Source: a virus
DNA length: 64,000 bases
IMG/VR virus record: IMGVR_UViG_3300009130_000016
Coordinates: 1 to 64,000 of that record
Strand: one strand, 5' to 3'
Below are positions 32,932-40,749 of this stretch, in pieces. The first letter of the stretch is position 1. Every line of letters begins with the position of its first letter. The notes under the pieces are model-generated. The model had not been told where the DNA came from. It searched no databases and saw only the letters and a program-made list of their open reading frames with translations. The position numbers and the translations under genes were made by a program.

Positions 32932-32939
32932 TATTTATA
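32932..32939 (+). promoter_or_regulatory. Late-promoter-like box TATTTATA
   Basis: TATTTATAAATAAAACC ends 12 nt before the ATG of the patatin-like gene at 32952, so this enzyme should be a late product. Confidence 0.58.
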
Positions 32940-32951
32940 AATAAAACCAAA

Positions 32952-33908
32952 ATGAATAAGAAAAAAGCTTTAGTAATATCAGGTGGAGGTGCCTTTGGGG
33001 CTTGGGGAGGAGGAACTATACAAGGTATAACAGAATGTACTGGAAAAGAGTATGATATGGTAGTAGGTGCATCTACTGGAAGCCTTTTATCGCCACTTGT
33101 AGCTATTGGTAAGTTTGAAAAACTTAAAGAAGCTTATACAAGTGTTAATCAAGATAGTATTTTTGATGTTAACCCATTTAATAAAAAAGGTGAAATAAAA
33201 TTAACCAATGCAATTTGGAGAGTTTTAGTAGCTAATCCAATAAGTGGTATTTTTAAAAAGAAACACAAACCAACTTTTGGAGAGTCAAATGAATTGAGAA
33301 AAACAATAAAAAGTTTTTTCACAATTGAAGATTTCGAAAAATTAAAAAACAGTGGGAAAGAAATTATAGCTGCTGTTGTAAACTTAAACACAGAGTTAGC
33401 TGAAATGAAGTCTTCAGATGATTTTGGATACGAAGATTTCGTGGATTGGATTTGGATCTCTGCAAATGCACCATTATTCATGTCTCTTGTAACTAAAAAT
33501 GGATGTGAGTATGTTGATGGAGGCATTGTTGAGCATGTGCCGATTCAAGAGGCTATCAATAAAGGGGCGACTGAAATTGATGTCATAATTCACAGAACTG
33601 AATTTTCAACTCCAAACAAAAACTATGTATCTAAAAACATTCTTGATATGTTTATGAAAATAGTAAACGTAATGCACAAAGAGGTTTCAAATGATGATGT
33701 AGCAATTTCTAAATTAATGGCTTTTGATGAAGATGTTACAATTACATATCATTACACACCATATAAGTTATCGGATAACTCATTAATGTTTGACAAGCAA
33801 ACAATGACTGAGTGGTGGGATCTTGGATATAAAGGTATCAAAGAAAGCATTTGTAAGAAAAAGGTTGTAAAGTTATCAAAAGACGGTTCAACTAAAAAAA
33901 TAAAATAA
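32952..33908 (+). CDS. Patatin-like phospholipase
   Basis: This 318-residue Ser-Asp dyad lipid acyl hydrolase has all patatin elements: the oxyanion-hole glycine block SGGGAFGAWGGG at residues 10-21, the nucleophile elbow GASTG at 39-43 (Ser41), and the dyad Asp in DGG at 189-191 (Asp189), followed by IVEHVPIQEA. There is no signal peptide or membrane helix, so it acts in the cytoplasm or from within the virion. It has its own late-promoter-like box and lies between tail genes and terminase. A function in membrane damage at lysis, in entry, or in host lipid remodelling is possible. The downstream small beta gene is 1 nt away. Confidence 0.9.
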   Translation: MNKKKALVISGGGAFGAWGGGTIQGITECTGKEYDMVVGASTGSLLSPLVAIGKFEKLKEAYTSVNQDSIFDVNPFNKKGEIKLTNAIWRVLVANPISGIFKKKHKPTFGESNELRKTIKSFFTIEDFEKLKNSGKEIIAAVVNLNTELAEMKSSDDFGYEDFVDWIWISANAPLFMSLVTKNGCEYVDGGIVEHVPIQEAINKGATEIDVIIHRTEFSTPNKNYVSKNILDMFMKIVNVMHKEVSNDDVAISKLMAFDEDVTITYHYTPYKLSDNSLMFDKQTMTEWWDLGYKGIKESICKKKVVKLSKDGSTKKIK

Positions 33909-33909
33909 T

Positions 33910-34224
33910 ATGTCAATAAGAATAGGTACAGGTCAAACAGTGTATGATATTATCATGTCTGTTGACAGTAATAACATACCAGTTACAGGGGTAACCTTTT
34001 CTTCTGTAGTTCATAAAGATGGTTCGGTTTATACAGGTGTTACAGCAAGCACAGTTATAGCGGATAATGTTACAGGTGCCTATACAGGCAGTTGGTCTGC
34101 AGATACGACAGGTGTATATCAAATATTGTATACAAACAATGTTACTAACGTATTATTTATAACTGATTCATACCAAGTATTGAGTGATGATGAACTTAGT
34201 ACAAACGTTTACATAGGGCTATAA
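33910..34224 (+). CDS. Small Ig-like hypothetical protein
   Basis: The 104-residue protein is beta-rich and Thr/Val-rich: TVYDIIMSVDSNNIPVTGVTF, then TGAYTGSWSADTTGVYQILY and LFITDSYQVLSDDELS. The G-x-Y-x-x-x-W-x-A-D pattern is typical of Ig-like strand pairs in small virion ornaments. It starts one base after the patatin stop, so the pair is translated together; it may be a carrier or partner. Family not recognised. Confidence 0.72.
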   Translation: MSIRIGTGQTVYDIIMSVDSNNIPVTGVTFSSVVHKDGSVYTGVTASTVIADNVTGAYTGSWSADTTGVYQILYTNNVTNVLFITDSYQVLSDDELSTNVYIGL

Positions 34225-34258
34225 TACACTTATGGCTTTTTTTTCATAAAAAACGCAC

Positions 34259-34266
34259 TATTTATC
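34259..34266 (+). promoter_or_regulatory. Late-promoter-like box TATTTATC
   Basis: CTATTTATCTATATAAC ends 22 nt before the terminase ATG at 34289. Confidence 0.52.
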
Positions 34267-34288
34267 TATATAACAAACATTTATAGAT

Positions 34289-36058
34289 ATGACTGTTGCA
34301 GAGAAAAAAGAAGAGTTAATTAAATGTATGGTTAATCCACAATACTATTTGGATCACTATGCACACGCATTTAATGCTAAGACTCAAAAAGTGTCTCAGC
34401 TAGAATGCTTTGACTACCAAGTCGATGCTATAAAGAATTTCCACAAGCACATGAATAACATTGTGCTTAAATCTAGGCAAACAGGTTTTTCGGTAATAAC
34501 AGCAGCTTACATAGCTTGGAGGTTATTATTTATGTCTGATGAAAAAATACTAATCATTGCCAATGATTTTAACGGAGCAAAAAGACTCCTTAAAACGGTT
34601 AAAGACTATGTTGATAATACTCCGAAATGGCTTCTTCCAGAAAGTGTTGTAAAAAACAACGAGAGTTATTTGGAATTTTCTAACAACTCATTTGTAAAAG
34701 CTTTGGCATGTTCTGCTCAAGCAGGTCGTGGGGAATCTTTGACATTGTTGGTTTTGGATGAGGTTGCATTTATCGAGAATGCAGATGATATTAAGGCTGG
34801 TGCATTAATGGCTGTGTCTCAAACGAAAGGTAAGACGATTATGATTTCCACTCCAAATGGTACAAACAATTTGTATTATGAGACTTGGAAAAATGCAGTT
34901 AAGGGAGAGAATAACTTTAATAAGCAAATTGTTCATTGGAAAGATAATCCGTTGTCGAACCCAGGCTTGGAAGTTAGAGTTGATCCAGAAAATGGGCAAG
35001 ATTATTTTTGGTCACCATGGTATCAAGAGCAATGTGATAGACTTGCACAAGACAAAGTTAAGATTGCACAGGAGTTAGACCTTTCATTCGAATCTTCTAA
35101 ATACCTTGCTGTTGATGTAAATATTGTCAACAAGTACAAGAAGGATGTTGAAGAAGCTAGGGTTGATTGCTACTTCGATTACACCAAATATAACAATAAG
35201 GAATTAGAATTTAAGTCAGATCCATTTGTAAAAGAGAAGACGGCCTTCTGGGTTTACGAGAAACCGATTGAGGGTAACAAATATATATTGGCTGCGGATG
35301 TTGCTCGTGGAGATGGTAAGGATTATTCTACCATACAAATTATAGATGCAGTGAATTTGAGACAAGTTGCAGAGTTTCAATCTAAGATAACATCTGATAA
35401 GTTTGCTGAGGTAATACTTCCAGCTGCAATTCTTTACAACAATGCTTATGTAGCAATCGAGGCCAACAATATGGGCCTAACAACATGTTATTATTTGCAC
35501 AAGACACACAAATACAAGAATGTGCATAAATCTAAAACTATTCAACAGATGCAAGGAGGTCCTCGTGACAAAAGGTGGTCGGTTGATGAAGGAGATGAAA
35601 TACCAGGATTCCAAACAACAAGTAAAACAAGGCCTTTCTTGGTGGATTCACTTAGAAAGTACATGAGAGAAAAAGAGGTTGTGATCAGGTCTCCAAGGAT
35701 CATGTCTGAGTTTGAAACTTTTGTAATAAAGCCAAATGGTAAAGCTGAACATGAGAAAGGTGCTAACGATGACCTTATTATTGCTTTTGCGATTGCTTTG
35801 TTTATTAGGGATTCAGAATGGGAGAGAGTAAATAGAGGGCTTAATATGTATAAGTCGATGTTAGGAGCGTGGTCATCTAGTAAAGTTGAATACAGAGGTA
35901 AGGAGAGTGTTATTCAAAAGGCTTCTGATATGAATAAAATAAAAAAATTCGAAGAAACAGAAAGGGCAGGGTACATGCCCATTATACACGGTAATGATTT
36001 AAAGCCAGGCCAGAGCGACACAAGTGGTGATGACGATTTAAGTTGGCTTTATGATTAA
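34289..36058 (+). CDS. 17: Terminase large subunit (gp17-like)
   Basis: This is the packaging motor ATPase plus headful nuclease. The Walker A-like loop KSRQTGFSV is at residues 61-69, Walker B LLVLDEVAF at 153-161 with the catalytic Glu158, and the coupling motif MISTPNGTNN at 185-194. The RNase H-fold nuclease starts at YILAADVARGDGKDYS (332-347, Asp337), with a further acidic residue in YVAIEANNMG and the last in KGANDDLIIAFAIAL. It has 589 residues against 610 in T4. The small terminase subunit is not obvious in this window. The portal gene follows 65 nt later. Confidence 0.95.
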   Translation: MTVAEKKEELIKCMVNPQYYLDHYAHAFNAKTQKVSQLECFDYQVDAIKNFHKHMNNIVLKSRQTGFSVITAAYIAWRLLFMSDEKILIIANDFNGAKRLLKTVKDYVDNTPKWLLPESVVKNNESYLEFSNNSFVKALACSAQAGRGESLTLLVLDEVAFIENADDIKAGALMAVSQTKGKTIMISTPNGTNNLYYETWKNAVKGENNFNKQIVHWKDNPLSNPGLEVRVDPENGQDYFWSPWYQEQCDRLAQDKVKIAQELDLSFESSKYLAVDVNIVNKYKKDVEEARVDCYFDYTKYNNKELEFKSDPFVKEKTAFWVYEKPIEGNKYILAADVARGDGKDYSTIQIIDAVNLRQVAEFQSKITSDKFAEVILPAAILYNNAYVAIEANNMGLTTCYYLHKTHKYKNVHKSKTIQQMQGGPRDKRWSVDEGDEIPGFQTTSKTRPFLVDSLRKYMREKEVVIRSPRIMSEFETFVIKPNGKAEHEKGANDDLIIAFAIALFIRDSEWERVNRGLNMYKSMLGAWSSSKVEYRGKESVIQKASDMNKIKKFEETERAGYMPIIHGNDLKPGQSDTSGDDDLSWLYD

Positions 36059-36059
36059 G

Positions 36060-36067
36060 TATTTACT
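36060..36067 (+). promoter_or_regulatory. Variant box TATTTACT before the portal gene
   Basis: TATTTACTATTTAAAATAG holds two imperfect copies, 50-56 nt before ATG 36124. Weak evidence compared with the other instances. Confidence 0.3.
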
Positions 36068-36123
36068 ATTTAAAATAGATTAATTACATTTTAAAAATAA
36101 GGTTTTTGGACCAAGATAAATAA

Positions 36124-39100
36124 ATGGCAGAAAATAATAAAGGTACAATTTTTCAGAGAGCTTTACATGCTTTCAGAAAGGATCCTAGATCGGGAATAAA
36201 TCAAGCACCAATGGGTCACACCCCAATGGCAAGCACACAAAATATGGATGGATACCCAACGAGGGTAAACCCATCAAGTCCAGTAAATTCGCTTGAACAT
36301 CAACAACAACAATATCTTGACTGGCAAATGGATGCTATTGCTCAAGATATTTACACTAGAACTGTATATTATGATACAGATAGGGTTGGTGCATATCAAG
36401 ACTACAATGCAATGGATCATTCACCAGAGATTGCTGCAGCACTTGATATAATCAGAGATGAATGTTTAGTAAGAAACGAAAGGGGTAATATTCTTGAGAT
36501 ATATTCTGAAAATGATCGTGTAAAGGAAGTTCTTAAAGACCTGTTTAATAACAAGCTTAATGTTGAATATAACATGAGGTTATGGATTCGTGAATTGGTG
36601 AAAAAGGGAGATTTCTTTTTACATTTACACATTGACGGAGAAGGTCGTAAAGGTGTTTATGACGTAATGGCTTTGCCTGCTGAAGAGATTCATCGTGAAG
36701 ACGGTGTTGATGGAATGATTGATAACACAAGGTTCCGTTGGGATAGTAAAAACATGTATTTCGAGGAATGGCAAATTGCACATTTCAGATTAATAGAAGA
36801 CACAAAAAGATTACCATACGGTAGATCGATGTTGGATCCAGCTAGAAAGCTTTGGAAACAATTACAGCTATCAGAAGATGCAATGCTAGTTTACAGATTA
36901 GCAAGAGCTCCTGAGAGAAGAGTTTTTTACATTGATGTTGGGAATATTGATGATGCCGATGTAAAACAATATATCGATCAAGTTAAATTGTCTGTTAAGG
37001 GGCAACCAGTGGTTAATTCGAAAACTGGAGACATTAGTAGAAAGTTTAATCCAGCTCATGTTGAGGAAGATTTCTTTATTCCAATTAGAGGTGATAAGTC
37101 TTCGAAGATTGAAACATTGCCTGGAGCGTGTCTTGCATTGGATACAGAAATATGTTTACTTGATGGTCGAAATTTGGAACTTAATGAAATAATTGAAGAA
37201 TTTAAAGTAAATAAAAATCTTTGGTCATACTCTATTAATCCAGAAACAGGAGAAATTGTTCCTGGTAAAATCACTTGGGCTGGTGTAACTAGAAAAGATA
37301 CAGAAGTTGTGAAAATCACTCTTGATAACGGTGAAACGATAACTACAACTCCAGATCACAAATTTCCTACTAGATTTAATGGAATTAAGGAAGCAAAAGA
37401 TTTGCAACCAAACGAGTCTCTTTGGTCATTTAATAAGAAACTTGCTCCTGTGTCAAAAGACACAAGGAAGAAAAGAAATGATTATGAAATGGTTTTTGAT
37501 CATTCTAGTAATGATTGGGTTTACACTCATAGATTGGTAGCAAATTATTTTAAATCTTTAGGTGAGCATAATGAATTGGTGTTTAATGAAAGTAGTTCTG
37601 ATAAATCAAAGCAAACTATTCATCACCAGGATTATGATAGATTTAATAATAATCCAAGTAATCTTCACTTTATGAACAATAAAGATCATAGAGATTTGCA
37701 TGCTGACAATATTTATGAATGGTCTAAACTTGGCGTTGAAGCTTGGATGAAAAAGTTTGATAATGATGAAGAATTTAAGCAAGAGGTTTTATTAAGGTTA
37801 GAAAAAAGTAGAACTGAATATTATGCCAATAGAGATGGGGAGACAACTCAAAAACACAATGAATCAATCTCGAAAGGTATAAAAGAATATTTTAACAATA
37901 TAAGTAAAGAAGAGGCAGAGAGAAGAAAGGGAATAAATATTAAAAATATTTCTGGTGCAAATGCAAGACTTAAAGAGTTAATGCAAGATGAGTGTTTTAA
38001 ACAAGAAATGTATGAGAAATCTTCAAAAAATCTTAAGATAGTTAAAAACACTCCTGAGTATAAGGAGATACAAAGTGGTATTTCTAAAAATTTGTGGAAA
38101 GATGAGTCTTATAGAAATGCAATAGCAGAGAAGCAAACAATTAAGTATGCAGACTCAATGTTGCAATTTGTAGTTAATCTTTATAAAAAAGGATTTTCTG
38201 CAAAAGATATTGTAATTGCAATAAATGAAGAGGGGTCTACTTTTATGGAGGCTTTCAATTCATTAAACGAAGGAAACAAGCAGCTTAAGAAGATGGAAAA
38301 CGGGTTTACCCATAATAACCTTGTTAAGTTAATGTCTCATTTCGGGTATGACAATTGGAGAGATTTCAAAAACAAAGCAGAGTTATTTAATCACAGGATT
38401 GTATCTATTGAGTTCTTGGAAGAGAAAGTTGACACTGGTACAATCACCATCGATGGAGGTGAGAAATATCACGATCACCATAACTTCGCATTGGCATCTG
38501 GTGTGTTTACACAGAATTCAAATATGGGAGACATTGCTGATATCGAATATCTTGAAAACAAATTGTTTGCAGCATTAAAAGTTCCAAAGCCTTATTTGAA
38601 CTATGCTGAATCAATGCCAGGTGGATCAATGTTATCGCAGGCTGATTTACGTTTTGCAAGAACAATTAACTCTATACAAGAATCTGTTTTGATGGAATTA
38701 AGAAGAATAGCTAATATTCACTTAATGTTCACAGGGTTCGAAGATGATATTGATAACTTCACTTTGACGTTAACAAATCCTTCGTCTCAACAAGAGTTGT
38801 TAAACTTGGAAACATGGAGAACAAGACTTGAGATATTTAAGGAAATGTTTAATACAGAGCCAGGATCACCAACGTCATACACTTGGGCTATGGAGAATAT
38901 TTTAGGGTTTTCTCAAGCAGAAATTAAATTAATGTTTAAGCAGAAGAAAGTTGAGAAGAAATTATTCACCGAAATTGAAGCTGCTGCTGAAACATATAAG
39001 AAAATCGGATTGTTTAAGGATCTAGATAAGAGGTATGAAGATCCAGAAAAGGCTGCTGCTGCCGAAGGAGGTGGAGCTGAAGGTGGTGGAGAAGACGAAT

Positions 39101-39669
39101 TCGGGGGAGATCTCGGAGGAGGAGGAGGCCTTGGCGGTGGTCTAGGCGGAGACTTAGGTGGTCTCGGTGGTGATCTTGAAGGAGACCTTGATGATGAAGA
39201 ACTTGGTGGTGAAGAATTAGGTGATGAAGAAGGGTTGGAAGGAACTGAAGAAGCACCAGAAGAAGAGTCAGAGGCATTATCGGAGTCTAAGAAGGCTAAA
39301 TATATCAAAAGAGAGCTTAAAGAGTCTGACAAAAGGTATGGTGAGTATTTTAATGAACTATTTCAAGAAGAGAAAAAGCCTGCAAACAGTCTTTTAAATA
39401 ACTATGAAAAATCTAACACAAAATCATTGAAACTTAAATCTTCGATGAAAAGTGTTGAGAAGATTATTAAGGAAAGAGGCGAAGAGAGAAGAAGGGAGTC
39501 TGAGTTATTGATTAATGAAATAGCTGAGAACGAAATGGAAACTCTTCAAGAATCTGTTGAGTTTAAATCAAATAAGTTGCATGAATCAAATGATGAATTA
39601 AACAAAAGAGCAAGGGAGGCAATAGAAAGAGTTAATGAAAGGATGAAAAAACCTGGAAATGAGCAATAA
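36124..39669 (+). CDS. 20: Portal protein (gp20-like) precursor with embedded intein
   Basis: The precursor has 1181 residues. N-extein residues 1-335 and C-extein from residue 799 give a 718-residue portal after splicing. T4 gp20 has 524. Portal features are the DYNAMDHSPEIAAALDIIRDE start, LWIRELVKKGDFFLHL and EDAMLVYRLARAPERRVFYIDVGN before the insert. After it come NMGDIADIEYLENKLFAALKVPKPYL and RFARTINSIQESVLMELRRIANIHL. The extra C-terminal part has a Gly-rich stretch around residues 980-1030, an acidic tail and a basic coiled coil. The portal forms the dodecameric ring at the packaging vertex. The last 11 nt overlap the next gene. Confidence 0.93.
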   Translation: MAENNKGTIFQRALHAFRKDPRSGINQAPMGHTPMASTQNMDGYPTRVNPSSPVNSLEHQQQQYLDWQMDAIAQDIYTRTVYYDTDRVGAYQDYNAMDHSPEIAAALDIIRDECLVRNERGNILEIYSENDRVKEVLKDLFNNKLNVEYNMRLWIRELVKKGDFFLHLHIDGEGRKGVYDVMALPAEEIHREDGVDGMIDNTRFRWDSKNMYFEEWQIAHFRLIEDTKRLPYGRSMLDPARKLWKQLQLSEDAMLVYRLARAPERRVFYIDVGNIDDADVKQYIDQVKLSVKGQPVVNSKTGDISRKFNPAHVEEDFFIPIRGDKSSKIETLPGACLALDTEICLLDGRNLELNEIIEEFKVNKNLWSYSINPETGEIVPGKITWAGVTRKDTEVVKITLDNGETITTTPDHKFPTRFNGIKEAKDLQPNESLWSFNKKLAPVSKDTRKKRNDYEMVFDHSSNDWVYTHRLVANYFKSLGEHNELVFNESSSDKSKQTIHHQDYDRFNNNPSNLHFMNNKDHRDLHADNIYEWSKLGVEAWMKKFDNDEEFKQEVLLRLEKSRTEYYANRDGETTQKHNESISKGIKEYFNNISKEEAERRKGINIKNISGANARLKELMQDECFKQEMYEKSSKNLKIVKNTPEYKEIQSGISKNLWKDESYRNAIAEKQTIKYADSMLQFVVNLYKKGFSAKDIVIAINEEGSTFMEAFNSLNEGNKQLKKMENGFTHNNLVKLMSHFGYDNWRDFKNKAELFNHRIVSIEFLEEKVDTGTITIDGGEKYHDHHNFALASGVFTQNSNMGDIADIEYLENKLFAALKVPKPYLNYAESMPGGSMLSQADLRFARTINSIQESVLMELRRIANIHLMFTGFEDDIDNFTLTLTNPSSQQELLNLETWRTRLEIFKEMFNTEPGSPTSYTWAMENILGFSQAEIKLMFKQKKVEKKLFTEIEAAAETYKKIGLFKDLDKRYEDPEKAAAAEGGGAEGGGEDEFGGDLGGGGGLGGGLGGDLGGLGGDLEGDLDDEELGGEELGDEEGLEGTEEAPEEESEALSESKKAKYIKRELKESDKRYGEYFNELFQEEKKPANSLLNNYEKSNTKSLKLKSSMKSVEKIIKERGEERRRESELLINEIAENEMETLQESVEFKSNKLHESNDELNKRAREAIERVNERMKKPGNEQ
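37129..38517 (+). mobile_element. Intein with HNH homing endonuclease in the portal gene
   Basis: The insert begins at Cys336 (CLALDTEICLLDG, block A), has block B TTTPDHKFPT near residue 408, and ends HNFALASGVFTQN at Asn798, followed by Ser799. The 463-residue element carries an HNH nuclease around residues 499-527 (IHHQDYDRFNNNPSNLHFM...HRDLH), followed by NUMOD-like helical sequence. The penultimate residue is Gln instead of the usual His. Removal joins TLPGA to SNMGDI, restoring the conserved portal segment LPG-x-N/S-x-G-D. Splicing is therefore likely but the Gln may slow it. Confidence 0.93.
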
Positions 39670-40051
39670 AACAAAAAAGGCCTTAAGAAAGATAGAGATA
39701 CAAAAAAAGAGAAATCTTGCTGAAATAAGGTCTGCAATTCTCCAACTCCACAAAATGAGAGATGAAATCGGAAATGGTGAAGAATGGGATATACAAATCG
39801 TAGAGGTGGATGATGAAGAGGAATCTGGAGAGGAATTTGTCGATTACGATAATCATGACATTCGACAAGATTGGAATGATATAAAAGAAATGATGGAAGA
39901 AATCGAGCCTGACATAGAAAAGGTTCTTACCAAGAAAGGGGTGAGGGCCAGTGTTAGAGCAAGGAATGGTTTGAGTAGCATCAGGCATTTGTGCATAAGG
40001 CTAAGAGAAGGGATTTTATTCCAAAGGCAAGACAATCGAAGTGGATATTAG
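39659..40051 (+). CDS. Small protein with histone-H1-like (Hc1) C-terminus
   Basis: The 130-residue protein has a basic N-terminus (MSNKTKKALRKIEIQKKRN), an acidic centre (VEVDDEEESGEEFVDYD), and a C-terminal half EIEPDIEKVLTKKG followed by RASVRARNGLSSIRHLCIRLRE. The order E-x-D-x-x-K-x-x-x-KG, then R-x-R-x-x-x-x-x-L-x-x-x-R, resembles the short Hc1-type histone-like proteins of Bacteroidetes and chlamydiae. It could bind DNA or the portal. Its start overlaps the portal end by 11 nt, so the two are translationally coupled. The histone-like assignment is inference. Confidence 0.72.
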   Translation: MSNKTKKALRKIEIQKKRNLAEIRSAILQLHKMRDEIGNGEEWDIQIVEVDDEEESGEEFVDYDNHDIRQDWNDIKEMMEEIEPDIEKVLTKKGVRASVRARNGLSSIRHLCIRLREGILFQRQDNRSGY

Positions 40052-40113
40052 AAATATTTGAAACTTTTTTATAAGCTCATCCGTTAATAGTGTAGGAACT
40101 AAATTATACTATT

Positions 40114-40377
40114 ATGATGAGCTTATTTTATTTTATTACACTATTTTCTTCATTTTGCGGTTTGTTTGCTTTTTTAACATCGTTTCTTGAGGTTTATCAG
40201 AATGGTTTAACGAAAGTTGTTTTTGATCGATTAATTCTTGGGAGCAGTGCGTTTGTATTATCAGGTGCTTTGTTGCTTGTTGTTTTCCAAAAAGGAGTAG
40301 GTCTACACATATCAATACCAATGGTGGTTATCACTGCCTGTTTCATTTATTTTAAAGCTAAATTAACACATGAATAA
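40114..40377 (+). CDS. Small membrane protein (three helices)
   Basis: The 87-residue protein has three hydrophobic segments: YFITLFSSFCGLFAFLTSFL, LILGSSAFVLSGALLLVVFQ and ISIPMVVITACFIYFKA, with short loops between them and a charged C-terminal end (KLTHE). Size and topology would suit a class I holin, but there is no endolysin beside it, so this is only a possibility. It is located between the portal and DNA polymerase genes; its end overlaps the next gene by 8 nt. Confidence 0.7.
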   Translation: MMSLFYFITLFSSFCGLFAFLTSFLEVYQNGLTKVVFDRLILGSSAFVLSGALLLVVFQKGVGLHISIPMVVITACFIYFKAKLTHE

Positions 40378-40696
40378 AAAGTACATTATTTACGACAATG
40401 AACTGAGAATGGGTCATGTCGATTATCACAAAGAATTATTCTCTAAACTAAGAGGTGACGAGTCTAAAGTTAAAGGTGGAGGATGGTGGCACATGAATAG
40501 GGAGAAAGGTGTTATCTATTTGTATTCAAGTAGCGAAGATTTTGGTAAGGCTCAATTAGAAGATGTCAAGAGAGCTATTGAGACAGGGTATTTAAAAGGG
40601 TTTGATAAGCTTTTTAAGTATGCTTATAGCACAAGTGATAGCTTGGGTGAAGCGATGGAAAATCACATTCTTTTAGAAAGAATTGAAGAATCGTAA
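40370..40696 (+). CDS. Hypothetical protein
   Basis: The 108-residue product starts with a strand KKYIIYDNELRMGHVDYHKELF, then a Gly/Trp loop (VKGGGWWHMNREKGVIYLYSSSEDFG) and a C-terminal helix pair (LEDVKRAIETGYLKGFDKLF). It overlaps the membrane-protein gene by 8 nt and is 53 nt before the polymerase. No catalytic motif or family is recognised. The GGGWW-x-M pattern followed by a strand suggests a small alpha/beta domain. Confidence 0.72.
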   Translation: MNKKYIIYDNELRMGHVDYHKELFSKLRGDESKVKGGGWWHMNREKGVIYLYSSSEDFGKAQLEDVKRAIETGYLKGFDKLFKYAYSTSDSLGEAMENHILLERIEES

Positions 40697-40749
40697 TAGG
40701 TAATAATAAAAAATGTGTATATTTGTCGATACACGACAAAATAGGTTAG

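Noticed and set aside
38913-39332. Minus-strand Ser/Pro-rich frames opposite the Gly-rich portal tail
   Set aside because: Low-complexity mirror of GGT/GGA codons; the portal frame is certain.
40114-40377. Calling the small membrane protein a holin
   Set aside because: Topology fits, but no endolysin or spanin pair lies beside it in this window.
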